From contig NZ_JAJSOK010000010.1 in NCBI RefSeq assembly GCF_021283305.1, forward strand, positions 1-64,000: a stretch of 64,000 nucleotides of DNA. The letters are read 5' to 3'. Made by a program: the position numbers and the translations under genes. This stretch comes from Pseudonocardia kujensis. GTDB taxonomy: Bacteria; Actinomycetota; Actinomycetes; Mycobacteriales; Pseudonocardiaceae. Within the stretch, counting starts at the first letter, position 1. Each line of letters opens with the position of its first letter. Shown one piece after another: positions 50,744 to 59,256 of this stretch. Under the pieces are notes generated by a model. That model did no database searches and had not been told where the DNA came from. It saw nothing but the letters and a program-made list of their open reading frames with translations.

Positions 50744-52462
50744 GTGGAGCCGATCGGGGCGCGGGCCGGAACCCCTGTGGGCTCCGTGGGTTCGGTGGGC
50801 TCGGTGGGTTCGGTGGGCTCGGTGGGTTCGGTGGGTTCCGTCGGCGCAACGGGTTCCGGGGGCGCGAAGGGCTCCGTGCGGGCCGACCGGGTGGTGGCCG
50901 ACGACGAACCCGACGTGACGGGAGCGGTCACCGTCGGCACACCGCCGCCGCTGCGCCCACCGGAGCCGGACCCCGCCGTCCGGCTCGGACCCCCACCGCC
51001 CACCGACACCCTCCGCAGCTGGCTGCTCGCGATAGCCCTCGCCGTGCTGGGCGGTGTGCTGCGGTTCGCCGGGCTGGGCTACCCGACCGACTCCGGCACC
51101 CCGGTCTTCGACGAGAAGCACTACGTGCCGCAGGCCTGGCAGATGCTGCGCAACGGTGGCGTCGAGGACAACCCGGGCTACGAGCTCGTCGCGCACCCGC
51201 CCCTCGCCAAGCAGCTGATCGCGGTCGGCGAGTGGCTCTTCGGCTACGACGCGGTGGGCTGGCGGGTGGCCGCGGCCTTCTGCGGCACGCTGATGATCCT
51301 CATGATCGTGCGGGTCGCGCGGCGGCTCACGCGGTCGACCCTGCTCGGCGGCCTCGCCGGGGTGCTCCTGATCTGCGACGGCGTGTCGCACGTGCAGGCC
51401 CGGGTCGGGATGCTCGACGTCTTCCAGGCCTTCTTCGTGCTCGCCGCCTTCTGCACGCTCGTCCGGGACCGCGACGACGTCCGGGAGCGGCTCGCATCGG
51501 TCGCCGACCGGATCACCGAGTCCCCGTTCGGCCCCCGGCTCGGGGTGCGCTGGTGGCGGCTGGCCACGGGCGTGCTGCTGGGCCTGGCCTGCGGCGTGAA
51601 GTGGTCGGGCATCTACTGGGTGGCGTTCTTCGGCGTCCTCGTCGTGCTGTGGGACGTGTCGGCACGGCGGGCCGCGGGCGTCGCGCGGCCGTGGGTGGGG
51701 ACCCTGCGCCGCGACCTGGCCCCGGCGCTGTGGGCGCTGCTCCTGGTGCCCCTGCTGACCTACCTGAGCTGCTGGTGGGCGTGGTTCGGCAGCGAGGTCG
51801 GGATCGACCGGCACGCGGTGGGCAACCAGGTCGGGAGCGGCGGGCCCTGGTCGGTCGTCCCCGCCGCACTGCGGTCGCTCTGGTACTACAGCGGCCACGT
51901 CCTGGCCTTCCACGAGAGCCTGGACACCCCGGTCGGGCACCCGCACCCGTGGGAGTCCAAACCCTGGACCTGGCCCATGGGTCTGCGCCCGATGCTCTAC
52001 TTCTACGAGTCCAGCGCGTCGGTCCACGGCTGCGACGCCACCGAGTGCACCAGCGCCGTGATGCTGGTCGGCACGCCCGCGCTGTGGTGGCCGGCGATCC
52101 CGGTGCTGCTCTGGGGGATCTGGCGCACGGTCACCCGCGCGGACTGGCGGTACGCGGCGGTGCTCGTCGGCTACGCGGCCGGCTTCCTGCCGTGGTTCCT
52201 CAACATCGACCGGCAGATGTACTTCTTCTACATGACGCCGGTGGCGCCGTTCCTGGTGCTGGCCACCGTGCTGGTCATGGGCGACATCCTGGGCCGGGCC
52301 CGCCGGGCGGGGTCCGAACGCCGGCGCACCGGCCTGCTCGTCGTCGGGCTGTGGGTCGGCGCCGTGGTGGCCAACTTCGCCTGGCTCTGGCCGATCCTCG
52401 TCGGGCTGCCGATCACGCCCGAGCACTGGCAGGCCGAGCTCTGGCTGCCGTCCTGGCGCTGA
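50744..52462 (+). CDS. pmt: Protein O-mannosyltransferase (GT39)
   Basis: 572 residues. After a cytoplasmic N-terminus of about 85 residues with seven VGS repeats and a Pro-rich stretch come the GT39 core: catalytic Asp-Glu in STPVFDEKHY-type loop (TPVFDEKHYVPQAWQMLRNGG), HPPLAKQLIAVGEWLFG, further TMs, then the MIR-like CPF region WESKPWTWPMGLRPMLYFY. It transfers mannose from polyprenyl-phosphomannose to exported proteins such as lipoproteins and Rpf-like factors. GTG start 7 nt after TACGAT. The start could also be any GTG of the repeat, so the length of the N-terminus is uncertain. Confidence 0.93.
   Translation: MEPIGARAGTPVGSVGSVGSVGSVGSVGSVGSVGATGSGGAKGSVRADRVVADDEPDVTGAVTVGTPPPLRPPEPDPAVRLGPPPPTDTLRSWLLAIALAVLGGVLRFAGLGYPTDSGTPVFDEKHYVPQAWQMLRNGGVEDNPGYELVAHPPLAKQLIAVGEWLFGYDAVGWRVAAAFCGTLMILMIVRVARRLTRSTLLGGLAGVLLICDGVSHVQARVGMLDVFQAFFVLAAFCTLVRDRDDVRERLASVADRITESPFGPRLGVRWWRLATGVLLGLACGVKWSGIYWVAFFGVLVVLWDVSARRAAGVARPWVGTLRRDLAPALWALLLVPLLTYLSCWWAWFGSEVGIDRHAVGNQVGSGGPWSVVPAALRSLWYYSGHVLAFHESLDTPVGHPHPWESKPWTWPMGLRPMLYFYESSASVHGCDATECTSAVMLVGTPALWWPAIPVLLWGIWRTVTRADWRYAAVLVGYAAGFLPWFLNIDRQMYFFYMTPVAPFLVLATVLVMGDILGRARRAGSERRRTGLLVVGLWVGAVVANFAWLWPILVGLPITPEHWQAELWLPSWR
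50777..50839 (+). repeat. Seven 9-bp tandem repeats in the pmt N-terminus
   Basis: Seven in-frame units of GTGGGNTCN (GTGGGTTCG and GTGGGCTCG alternate) encoding Val-Gly-Ser. Each unit starts with GTG, so unit number changes only the cytoplasmic tail length. Repeats this regular are prone to slippage. Confidence 0.85.
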
Positions 52463-52468
52463 GGCCGC

Positions 52469-53302
52469 TCAGCCGCCGCCGGCCAGGGTGACGCTCGCCC
52501 CCACCGCCAGCACCACGCTCACCAGCTGCACCACCGTGAGGCGCTCGCGCAGGACCGCGCGGGCGAGCAGCACGACGGCGACCGGGTAGAGCGCCACGAT
52601 CACCGAGGTCACGCCGAGGGAGCCGACCCGGGTGGCGAGCAGGAAGAAGACGTTGGCCGCGGAGTCCAGCACGCCGCTGGCGACCATCAGCCACACGCTG
52701 CCCGGCCGGCCTGGACGGCGGATCAGGGTGAGGACCAGCAGCAGGCTCACCGACGCCGTCCGCCCGAAGACGAGCGGCCAGAGGCCCGAGTCCGCCGGGG
52801 TCGCGTCGAGGATCACGAAGAACAGGCCGAACCCGGCCCCGGAGGCCAGGCCCAGCAGCACCCCGGCGAGCGCCGCCCTCTCCCGGCGGGAACCGGTGGT
52901 GGCCAGCACGATCGCGACCAGCGCGACCAGCATGCCGACGATCGTCCACGGCCCGGGGCGCTCCCCGCCGAGGATGCCGACCAGCAGCGGCAGACCGGCC
53001 GCGACGACGGCCGACAGCGGCGCGACCGTGCCCATCGGGCCCACGGCGAGGCCGCGGAAGTACAGCAGCAGCCCGGAGGCGCCGGCGAGCCCGGCCAGGG
53101 CGCCGATCCACGCCGCCGGAACGCTCGGGCTGCCGGGGATCAGCAGGAGTCCCGGGAGGAGCGCGACCAGGCCCGCGATCTGGGCGACCACGGTCACGGT
53201 GAGGACGGGGGCGCGACGGGCGGCGAACCCGCCCGCGAAGTCGGCGAACCCGTAGGTGACGGCCGACAGCAGGGCCGACGGCGCGGCGAATCCGGCGGCC
53301 AT
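52469..53302 (-). CDS. EamA/DMT-family exporter
   Basis: 277 residues with ten hydrophobic segments in two EamA halves. Typical features: ALLSAVTYGFADFAGGFAARRAPVL in TM1, LLYFRGLAVGPMGTVAPLSAVVAAGLPLLVGILGGERPG, and the repeated half with GVTSVIVALYPVAVVLLARAVLRERLTVVQLVSVVLAVGA. These carry amino acids or small metabolites out of the cell. The ATG at 53302 has the motif GTACAACGAACT ending 19 nt upstream on the plus strand. Divergent from an XRE-cupin regulator gene, which probably controls it. Confidence 0.88.
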   Translation of the reverse strand: MAAGFAAPSALLSAVTYGFADFAGGFAARRAPVLTVTVVAQIAGLVALLPGLLLIPGSPSVPAAWIGALAGLAGASGLLLYFRGLAVGPMGTVAPLSAVVAAGLPLLVGILGGERPGPWTIVGMLVALVAIVLATTGSRRERAALAGVLLGLASGAGFGLFFVILDATPADSGLWPLVFGRTASVSLLLVLTLIRRPGRPGSVWLMVASGVLDSAANVFFLLATRVGSLGVTSVIVALYPVAVVLLARAVLRERLTVVQLVSVVLAVGASVTLAGGG

Positions 53303-53309
53303 CAGCGGG

Positions 53310-53380
53310 GTACAACGAACTGGACGAACGAGGGCACGTCACTGAACTGTACGGTCGGCCCCGGAGAAGTACAACCGACT
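53310..53380. promoter_or_regulatory. Direct-repeat operator candidates between the EamA and XRE-cupin genes
   Basis: GTACAACGAACT (53310-53321) and GTACAACCGACT (53369-53380) match at 10 of 12 positions and are 59 bp apart (about 5.6 helical turns). A third related site, on the other strand, is the CTGTACGGTCGG at 53347-53358. The first lies at the EamA start and the second near the -10 of the regulator gene, fitting autoregulation. Confidence 0.5.
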
Positions 53381-53400
53381 ATCCCCCGGGGTACGGCAGA

Positions 53401-54024
53401 ATGGATCGGGTGCAGTCCCCCGACGACGTCGCCACGGCGATCGGCCGCAACGTCCGCGCGCTCCGCCAGCAGCGCCGCATGACCATCGACGCGCTCGCCG
53501 CCGCGTCCGGGGTCAGCCGCGGCACGGTGATCCAGATCGAGACCGCGCGCGGCAACCCCAGCATCGGCACGCTGGTGCACCTGGCCGAGGCCCTGCGGGT
53601 GGGGGTGACCTCCCTGGTCGACGGCGACGCCACGCCCCGCGTCGTCGTCCGGCGGGCGGAGCAGGCCGTACCGCTGTGGAGCAGCGATGCCGGGAGCACC
53701 GCGGTGTTCCGGATCGGGACCGACCCCCCCGACGTCGTCGAGCTGTGGGACTGGACCCTGCAGCCCGGCGACGCCTTCGAGGGCGAGGCCCACCCGATCG
53801 GCACCGCCGAGGTGCTCTCCGTGCTGCACGGCCGGCTCGGGCTCCGGGTCGGTGCCGTGGAGCACGAGCTCGGCGAGGGCGACACGGTGATGTTCCAGGC
53901 GCAGGTGCCGCACCGCTACTCCGGCGCGGGCGACCGGCCCGTGCGGTTCACGATGGTCGTGCTGCAGCCGGGCGACGCCGGGCTCGTGCCGCCGACCTCG
54001 ATCGCCCCCGCCGACCCGGACTGA
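53401..54024 (+). CDS. XRE-family regulator with C-terminal cupin domain
   Basis: 207 residues. HTH_3 domain at about 10-65 (AIGRNVRALRQQRRMTIDALAAASGVSRGTVIQIETARGNPSIGTLVHLAEAL). The cupin (about 105-185) has ELWDWTLQPGDAFEGEAHPIGTAEVLSVLHGRLGLRVG and GDTVMFQAQVPHRYSG, where the His residues are the usual metal or ligand positions. Regulators of this design sense small ligands and often control an adjacent transporter or catabolic gene. Its divergent neighbour is the EamA exporter. Confidence 0.9.
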   Translation: MDRVQSPDDVATAIGRNVRALRQQRRMTIDALAAASGVSRGTVIQIETARGNPSIGTLVHLAEALRVGVTSLVDGDATPRVVVRRAEQAVPLWSSDAGSTAVFRIGTDPPDVVELWDWTLQPGDAFEGEAHPIGTAEVLSVLHGRLGLRVGAVEHELGEGDTVMFQAQVPHRYSGAGDRPVRFTMVVLQPGDAGLVPPTSIAPADPD

Positions 54025-54199
54025 GCGACCCGCACCGACCGCAGCGCCGATGGGCACGGCGTCGCTCGGAGCACGGGCATCCACCATCCGGCCCCCTCGC
54101 CCGCAGCGGGTGAGCTCGTCCCGGCAACGCGGTGGAACGATGCCCGCGCCCGGGCCGGTCAGGCAGGGAGGACGCCAGGGAACCGCGCGAGGAGGGATC

Positions 54200-55570
54200 A
54201 TGACGACCATCGCTGAGCTGCGTGAACAGGTGCGCGGTCCGGTCATCGAGCCGGGTGGGGACGGCTACGACGAGCACCGCCAGGTCCACAACGGGATGCA
54301 TGACCGCCGTCCCGCGCTCATCGTGCGGGCGACCTCGGCCGCCGACGCCGCCGCCGTGGTGAACTACGCCCGCGAGGCCGGGCTGGATCTCGCGGTGCGC
54401 GGCGGCGGGCACAGCGCGCCCGGGTTCGGGACCTGCGACGGCGGCGTCGTGCTCGACCTGTCGCCGCTGAACAACGTGTTCGTCGACCCGATCAAGAAGA
54501 CCGCCCGGGTCGGCGGGGGCGCCACCTGGGGGGACTTCAACCACGCCACCCACGTCTACGGCCTGGCCACCACCGGGGGCATCATCTCCACCACCGGCGT
54601 GGGTGGTCTCACCCTGGGCGGCGGCATCGGCTATCTGACCCGCGGCTGCGGCCTCTCGTGCGACAACCTGGTCGGTGCCGAGGTGGTCACCGCCGACGGG
54701 CGCGTCCGTGCGGTCGGCGAGGACCAGCACGAGGACCTCCTGTGGGCGTTGCGCGGCGGGAGCGGGAACTTCGGGGTGGTCACCGCACTCGAGCTCGCCC
54801 TGCACGATGTCGAGACCATCTACGGCGGCCCCCTGCTCTACGAGGTCGCGGACGCCCCGGCCGTGATGCGGGCCTTCGACGACTACATCCAGCAGGCCCC
54901 CGAGCAGCTCGGCGCGTTCTTCGGCTGGCAGCTGGCCCCACCGCTCCCGTTCATCCCCGAGGACCGCCACGGCGACGTGTTCTGCGCCGTGGTCACCTGC
55001 TGGAGCGGGCGGCCCGAACACGGCGAGCAGGCGATCAAACCCTTCCGCGACATCGCCGAGGTCAAGGCCGAACTGGTCGGGCCGATGCCCTACCCCGCGC
55101 TCAACTCGGCCTTCGACGGGCTGTTCCACAAGGGCATCCGGCAGTACTGGAAGGCCGACTTCGTGCGCGAGCTGCCCGACGACGCCATCGCCAGGCACCT
55201 CGAGCACGGTCCCGGGACGCCGACGGTCGCCTCGACGATGCACCTCTACCCCGTCAACGGCGCGGCGGCGCGGGTCGGCGCCCAGGACACGGCGTTCGGT
55301 CACCGCGACGCGCGGTACGCCATGGTGATCGGCGCGTTCTGGGACCCGCCCGGCGACGACGACGCCAACACCCGGTGGGTGCGGGACTACTACGCCGCCG
55401 TGCACCCCTACTCGGGCACCGAGGGCGGGTACGTCAACTTCATGGGCGCCGACGACGCGGCACGCGCCCCCGAGAACTACGGCCCCACCTACCAACGACT
55501 GCGGCAGGTCAAGGCCACCTACGACCCCGGCAACCTCTTCCACCTGAACCAGAACATCGCCCCGGCCTGA
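54200..55570 (+). CDS. FAD-linked oxidoreductase, berberine-bridge-enzyme type
   Basis: 456 residues from an ATG with GAGGAGGG close upstream. The FAD domain has AVRGGGHSAPGFGTCDGG, with His71 the expected covalent flavin attachment, and GVGGLTLGGGIGYLTRGCGLSCDNLVGAEVVTADG. The BBE C-terminal strand is NYGPTYQRLRQVKATYDPGNLFHLNQNI. The Cys for a second flavin bond is not found (GGIISTTGVGG in its place), so mono-covalent FAD is likely. No signal peptide, hence cytoplasmic. Such enzymes oxidise sugars, alcohols or polyketide-type substrates with O2. Monocistronic, next to a tRNA gene. Confidence 0.92.
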   Translation: MTTIAELREQVRGPVIEPGGDGYDEHRQVHNGMHDRRPALIVRATSAADAAAVVNYAREAGLDLAVRGGGHSAPGFGTCDGGVVLDLSPLNNVFVDPIKKTARVGGGATWGDFNHATHVYGLATTGGIISTTGVGGLTLGGGIGYLTRGCGLSCDNLVGAEVVTADGRVRAVGEDQHEDLLWALRGGSGNFGVVTALELALHDVETIYGGPLLYEVADAPAVMRAFDDYIQQAPEQLGAFFGWQLAPPLPFIPEDRHGDVFCAVVTCWSGRPEHGEQAIKPFRDIAEVKAELVGPMPYPALNSAFDGLFHKGIRQYWKADFVRELPDDAIARHLEHGPGTPTVASTMHLYPVNGAAARVGAQDTAFGHRDARYAMVIGAFWDPPGDDDANTRWVRDYYAAVHPYSGTEGGYVNFMGADDAARAPENYGPTYQRLRQVKATYDPGNLFHLNQNIAPA

Positions 55571-55645
55571 CCGAGGCCGTGACCCGGACACGACGACGCC
55601 GCCGAGGCGTGAGCCACGGCGGCGTCGAGTACCGCGGTGAGCGTG

Positions 55646-55721
55646 TGGTGGAGCTGAGGGGAATCGAACCCCTGACCTTCTCGATGCGAACGAGACGCGC
55701 TACCAACTGCGCTACAGCCCC
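55646..55721 (-). tRNA. tRNA-Ala (anticodon CGC)
   Basis: From 55721 the acceptor GGGGCTG pairs with CAGCTCC (one G-T pair), followed by discriminator A and an encoded CCA (55648-55646). D arm TAGCGCAGTTGGTAGCGC; anticodon stem TCTCG/CGAGA with loop TTCGCAT (anticodon CGC, codon GCG); T arm GGGGTTCGAATCCCC. Confidence 0.95.
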
Positions 55722-55766
55722 AGGCCTGCAGGCCTTCCGGCCGTGCAGGAAGAACCATATCAGGCG

Positions 55767-57116
55767 CTATTCACCGGCTGCACGGCGGTATGCCGCTGCG
55801 GGGCCGCGCAGGTCCCCGGCGGCGTCGAGCGGCAGCTCGTCGTCGTCCGCGTCGACGTCGACCAGCTCCGTTCCCGCGGGCAGCGGAGGCGGCGGGGCCG
55901 GCTGGAGGCGCGGCAGGGCCGGCTCGAAACCCGCGTCGGCGGACCCGCCACCGTCGACCGTACGGCGCTTCGCCGGCAGCACCCCGACGGGCTCCCCGGT
56001 GCCGCGGACGCGGTCGGGCTCGCCGTCGTCGGCCGTCCAGTCCTCGTCGTCCTTGGCGTCCCCGGTGTCGTCGGTGTCGTCGTGCTCGGCGCCGACCGGG
56101 TCGCCGGGCTCCTCGTCGTCGTACCCGCGGTCCTCGAGCTCGCCGTCCGCGTCCTCCCGGGGCGCGCCGGCCTCGCGGCCCCGGCGGGCCCAGTCGTCGA
56201 GCGCGGGGTCGTCGGCGGCGGAGGGGCGGCGGGTGCCGGCCGACCGGGCCGCCCGGCGGGCACGGATCGCCTCCTCCAAGCGGACCTGGCGGCGCAGATA
56301 GACCAGGTAGCCGACCAGCCCGAGGTCGACCAGGCCGTGCACCCACCAGAGGGCGGGCAGCACCAGCAGCGCGGCGCCCGCCGTGACCACGGCCAGGACC
56401 AGCAGCGCGATCACCACCCGCTGCCGGAAGGCGTAGCGGGCGCGGGCGGCCAGCGCGGCGGCCTCGGCGTCGAAACCGCCGCGGCCGGGCCGGAACGAGG
56501 CCGGCGGGCGCTCCCAGCGCCGCTCGTCGAGGTCGGCGTGGGTGCGGGGCTCGTGCCGGGCGGGAGCCGCGCCCCCGCCGTCGCGGTGCCGGTCCTCCTC
56601 GTCCCAGGAGTAGTAGCCGGCGGCGGCGTAGCCCTCGTCCGGGTCACCGGTCGCCGGCCCGTCGAGTTCCCGCTCGTCGTCGGTCTCGTCCGCGTCGGCG
56701 CCGGTCTCGTGAGCGCCGGTCTCGACTGCGCCGACCTCGACCCCGTCGGCCTCGTCGTCGACGCGGTCGGCCCGGCCGTCCCGGACGTCGTGGTCCTCGT
56801 GGTCGTCGTGCTCGTCGTGGACCGCCGTGCCTCCGCGGTCCGCGGGCTCGTCCCGCTCGTCGTGAGCGGCCTCGCGGGCGGCGGGCACACGGGTCTCCGG
56901 GCCGGGTCCGGCGCCCGTCGCGACGGCGGCCCGCTCGTCGTGCGTGTCCATCCCGTACACCTCCAGGGTCCGGTGCCGCACGGGCCGCGCGAGCACCCGG
57001 CCGGAGAGTGCGGCCGGACTGGGCCGCACGACCTCCTGCTGACGCCGCGCGACCGCCGGGACGAGGATGAGCAGCCAGATCACCACGAGACCCGCGAAGA
57101 TCAGCGAGCTGGGCAC
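55767..57116 (-). CDS. glpR: Divisome membrane protein of the GlpR/SepX family
   Basis: 449 residues. It begins MPSSLIFAGLVVIWLLILVPAVARRQQEV, the conserved first membrane segment and following basic turn of the GlpR/SepX family. A long, highly acidic region follows (60-185, Asp/Glu/His-rich), then RPPASFRPGRGGFD, two membrane segments (about 225-268), and an acidic C-terminal tail ending in Pro-rich and Asp-rich sequence. In corynebacteria GlpR is the membrane receptor for the gephyrin-like Glp; in Streptomyces SepX acts in sporulation septation. The Glp partner, rimJ and galU lie just upstream on the same strand. GGGAGG precedes the start. Confidence 0.85.
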   Translation of the reverse strand: MPSSLIFAGLVVIWLLILVPAVARRQQEVVRPSPAALSGRVLARPVRHRTLEVYGMDTHDERAAVATGAGPGPETRVPAAREAAHDERDEPADRGGTAVHDEHDDHEDHDVRDGRADRVDDEADGVEVGAVETGAHETGADADETDDERELDGPATGDPDEGYAAAGYYSWDEEDRHRDGGGAAPARHEPRTHADLDERRWERPPASFRPGRGGFDAEAAALAARARYAFRQRVVIALLVLAVVTAGAALLVLPALWWVHGLVDLGLVGYLVYLRRQVRLEEAIRARRAARSAGTRRPSAADDPALDDWARRGREAGAPREDADGELEDRGYDDEEPGDPVGAEHDDTDDTGDAKDDEDWTADDGEPDRVRGTGEPVGVLPAKRRTVDGGGSADAGFEPALPRLQPAPPPPLPAGTELVDVDADDDELPLDAAGDLRGPAAAYRRAAGE

Positions 57117-57354
57117 GGCTGCTTCCTCCCCCCGATCGGCGCAATCGAGACGCGTCCCCTCCGGCGGCCGGAGCCAAGATCACGCCCGGAGACACCACGG
57201 TAGTGAGCCCGAACGTGGGATCCGGCGAACGACGCGCCGTCATCCCCCACGGGATCTCTGATTCGCCCGGGACGGTTGTGACTGATGGTGTACGAGTGAG
57301 CACTGCCCGCCACGACGCACCGTTCCGGGCGGCCGGTACACCCGTCGGGGGCGC

Positions 57355-58017
57355 TCAGGCCCGGGAGGCCCGCCCCTCCGCGACCAGCCGGGCCGCGAGG
57401 CCGCCCGGCGGCAGCTCCTCGACGGTCTGCGCGAAGCAGAGATGATCGCGCCAGGCCCCGTCGACGTCGAGGTAACGGCGGAACAGCCCCTCCTCGCGGA
57501 AGCCGAGCTTGGTCAGGACCCGCAGGCTCGGCCCGTTCTCCGGGCGCACGGTCGCCTCCAGCCGGTGCAGGCCCACGGGCCCGAAGCAGTGGTCGACGGC
57601 GAGCGCGACGGCCGCCGTCGTGACGCCCTTGTTGGTGACCCGCGCGTCGCACCAGTAGCCGACGTACGCCGAGAGCAGCGGCTCCCGCACGACGTTGCCG
57701 ACCATCACCTGGCCGACCAGGCGCCCGTCGAGGGTGATCGCGAACGGCAGCGCCGCCCCGCGCCGCGCGGCCGAGCGAAGCAGCCACCAGCGGCCCGGCC
57801 ACTCCCCCGCCGAGTTGCGCCGGGCCCAGCCGCCGGGCGTCGACGGTTCCCATTGAACGAGGTGCTGCTGGTCGCGGATCCGGATCTCCGACCAGGCAGC
57901 GCCGTCCGACAGCTTGACCGGCCGGAGCTCGACCCGTCCGCCCGAGACCGTGAGCGGTCCCAGCCGTGCCGGCCAGCCGGGGTGACGCCCGGCGTACTCG
58001 GGCAGGGAGTGGGCCAC
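57355..58017 (-). CDS. rimJ: GNAT N-acetyltransferase, RimJ-like
   Basis: 220 residues from GTG 58017, 5 bp after the MoeA-like stop. GNAT fold: GGRVELRPVKLSDGAAWSEIRI, then ITLDGRLVGQVMVGNVV, the motif A region AYVGYWCDARVTNKGVTTAAVALAVDHCF, and HRLEATVRPENGPSLRVLTKLGFREEGLFRRYLDVDGAWRDH, the hallmark of RimJ/RimL ribosomal-protein acetyltransferases. It is the equivalent of Rv0995. Translation is probably coupled to the upstream gene. Confidence 0.9.
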   Translation of the reverse strand: MAHSLPEYAGRHPGWPARLGPLTVSGGRVELRPVKLSDGAAWSEIRIRDQQHLVQWEPSTPGGWARRNSAGEWPGRWWLLRSAARRGAALPFAITLDGRLVGQVMVGNVVREPLLSAYVGYWCDARVTNKGVTTAAVALAVDHCFGPVGLHRLEATVRPENGPSLRVLTKLGFREEGLFRRYLDVDGAWRDHLCFAQTVEELPPGGLAARLVAEGRASRA

Positions 58018-58022
58018 CGCGG

Positions 58023-59252
58023 CTACCGGCGGACGGAGAGCAGGCTGACGTCGACGCGCTCGTCCACGGTCACGTCCGTGGTCTCCTCCGGTAGCGAGAT
58101 CAGCGCGTTGGCCTCCGCGAGTGTGGCCAGCAGGTGCGTGCCGCCGGTGGCGAGGGGCTGCACGAGGTAGTCCCCCGACGCGACCTCGCGCAGCAGCCGG
58201 CCGCGCAGGTACGAGCGGCGCCCGGGCGGCGAGGACACCGGTGAGGTCAGCCGCGCGGACACCAGGCGGCGGTACGGGTCGGGCATGCCGAGCCCGAGCC
58301 GGATCAGCGGCCGGACGAACACCTCGAACAGGACCAGGGCAGTGGCCGGGCTCGACGGGAAGAGGAACGTCGGGACGGAGTCGCGGCCGAGCCTGCCGAA
58401 GGCCTGCGACGAGCCCGGTGCCATGGCGACCCGGGTCGTGTCGATCTCGCCCAGCCCGGTGAAGGCGGCCCTGGCCTCCGCCCCGGCGTTGCCACCCGCG
58501 CCGCCGCACACCACCACGACCTCGCTGAACGGCAGCAGGTCCTCCACCGCCGACCGCAGCTCCCGCGCGTCGCACCGGACCAGCCGCGGCGGGCGCGGGA
58601 TCTCGGCGCCCGCCTCGCGGGCGGCCGCGGCGAGCGCGTACGAGCCCACGTCGGGCACGTGCCCGGCCGAGGCCGGACGCGCGACGTCGACCAGCTCGTC
58701 GCCCATCGAGACGACCGAGACCCGCGGGCGCGGGTGGACCAGCACCTTGTCCCGGCCGGCGGCGGCGAGCAGCGCGACCTGGGCCGCGCCGATGACGCCG
58801 TCCCGGCGGACGGCGACGTCGCCCGGCTGGATGTCCTCGCCGACCCGGCGCACGTACGCCGCCGACGGCACCCCGCGGGTGACCTGCAGGCGCGCGGACC
58901 CGCCGTCGGTGTGCGCGACCGGCAGCACCGCGTCGGCGAGCGTGGGCAGCGGCGCACCCGCGCTCACCCGGACTGCCTGTCCGGGCTGCAGCCGCAGCGG
59001 CTGGCGCGACCCGGCCGGGATCTCGCCGACGACGGGCAGTCCGACGGGCTCGGCCTCGCTCCCGCCGACGACGTCGACGCTGCGCACGGCGTAGCCGTCG
59101 ATCGCGGCCTGGTCGAAGCCGGGCAGCGCGCGGGAGGTCACGACCTCCTCGGCGCTGCGCAGTCCCTGGGCGTCGGAGATCGCCACGCGCACGGGCGCGG
59201 GCCGGACCGCGATCTCCAGAACCCGTTTGAGCTGCTCGTCGACACTCCGCAC
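58023..59252 (-). CDS. glp: Gephyrin-like Glp / MoeA-family protein with degenerate catalytic motifs
   Basis: 409 residues with the four-domain MoeA layout. VDEQLKRVLEIAVRPAP and RALPGFDQAAIDGYAVRS open the protein; then VSAGAPLPTLADAVLPV; SVVSMGDELVDVARPASAGHVPDVGSYALAAAAREAG (MPT-binding domain); and a C-terminal beta barrel. Several motifs diverge from active MoeA: the family GGVSVGxxD is GGAGGNAGA here, DSN is DVGS, and LPGNPVS is FPSSPAT. So molybdate insertion is unlikely; the set fits Glp, the divisome-associated gephyrin-like protein of corynebacteria. Its partner GlpR is downstream. GTG 59252 is 4 bp after galU. Confidence 0.8.
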   Translation of the reverse strand: MRSVDEQLKRVLEIAVRPAPVRVAISDAQGLRSAEEVVTSRALPGFDQAAIDGYAVRSVDVVGGSEAEPVGLPVVGEIPAGSRQPLRLQPGQAVRVSAGAPLPTLADAVLPVAHTDGGSARLQVTRGVPSAAYVRRVGEDIQPGDVAVRRDGVIGAAQVALLAAAGRDKVLVHPRPRVSVVSMGDELVDVARPASAGHVPDVGSYALAAAAREAGAEIPRPPRLVRCDARELRSAVEDLLPFSEVVVVCGGAGGNAGAEARAAFTGLGEIDTTRVAMAPGSSQAFGRLGRDSVPTFLFPSSPATALVLFEVFVRPLIRLGLGMPDPYRRLVSARLTSPVSSPPGRRSYLRGRLLREVASGDYLVQPLATGGTHLLATLAEANALISLPEETTDVTVDERVDVSLLSVRR

Positions 59253-59256
59253 GGCG

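Noticed and set aside
50777-50839. Tandem repeats as a CRISPR array
   Set aside because: 9-bp units without spacers, in frame inside pmt; no cas genes in the window.
55571-55766. tRNA-Ala as an attachment site for a genomic island
   Set aside because: No integrase, no direct repeat of the tRNA 3' end in the window, and the neighbouring order on one side is conserved housekeeping.
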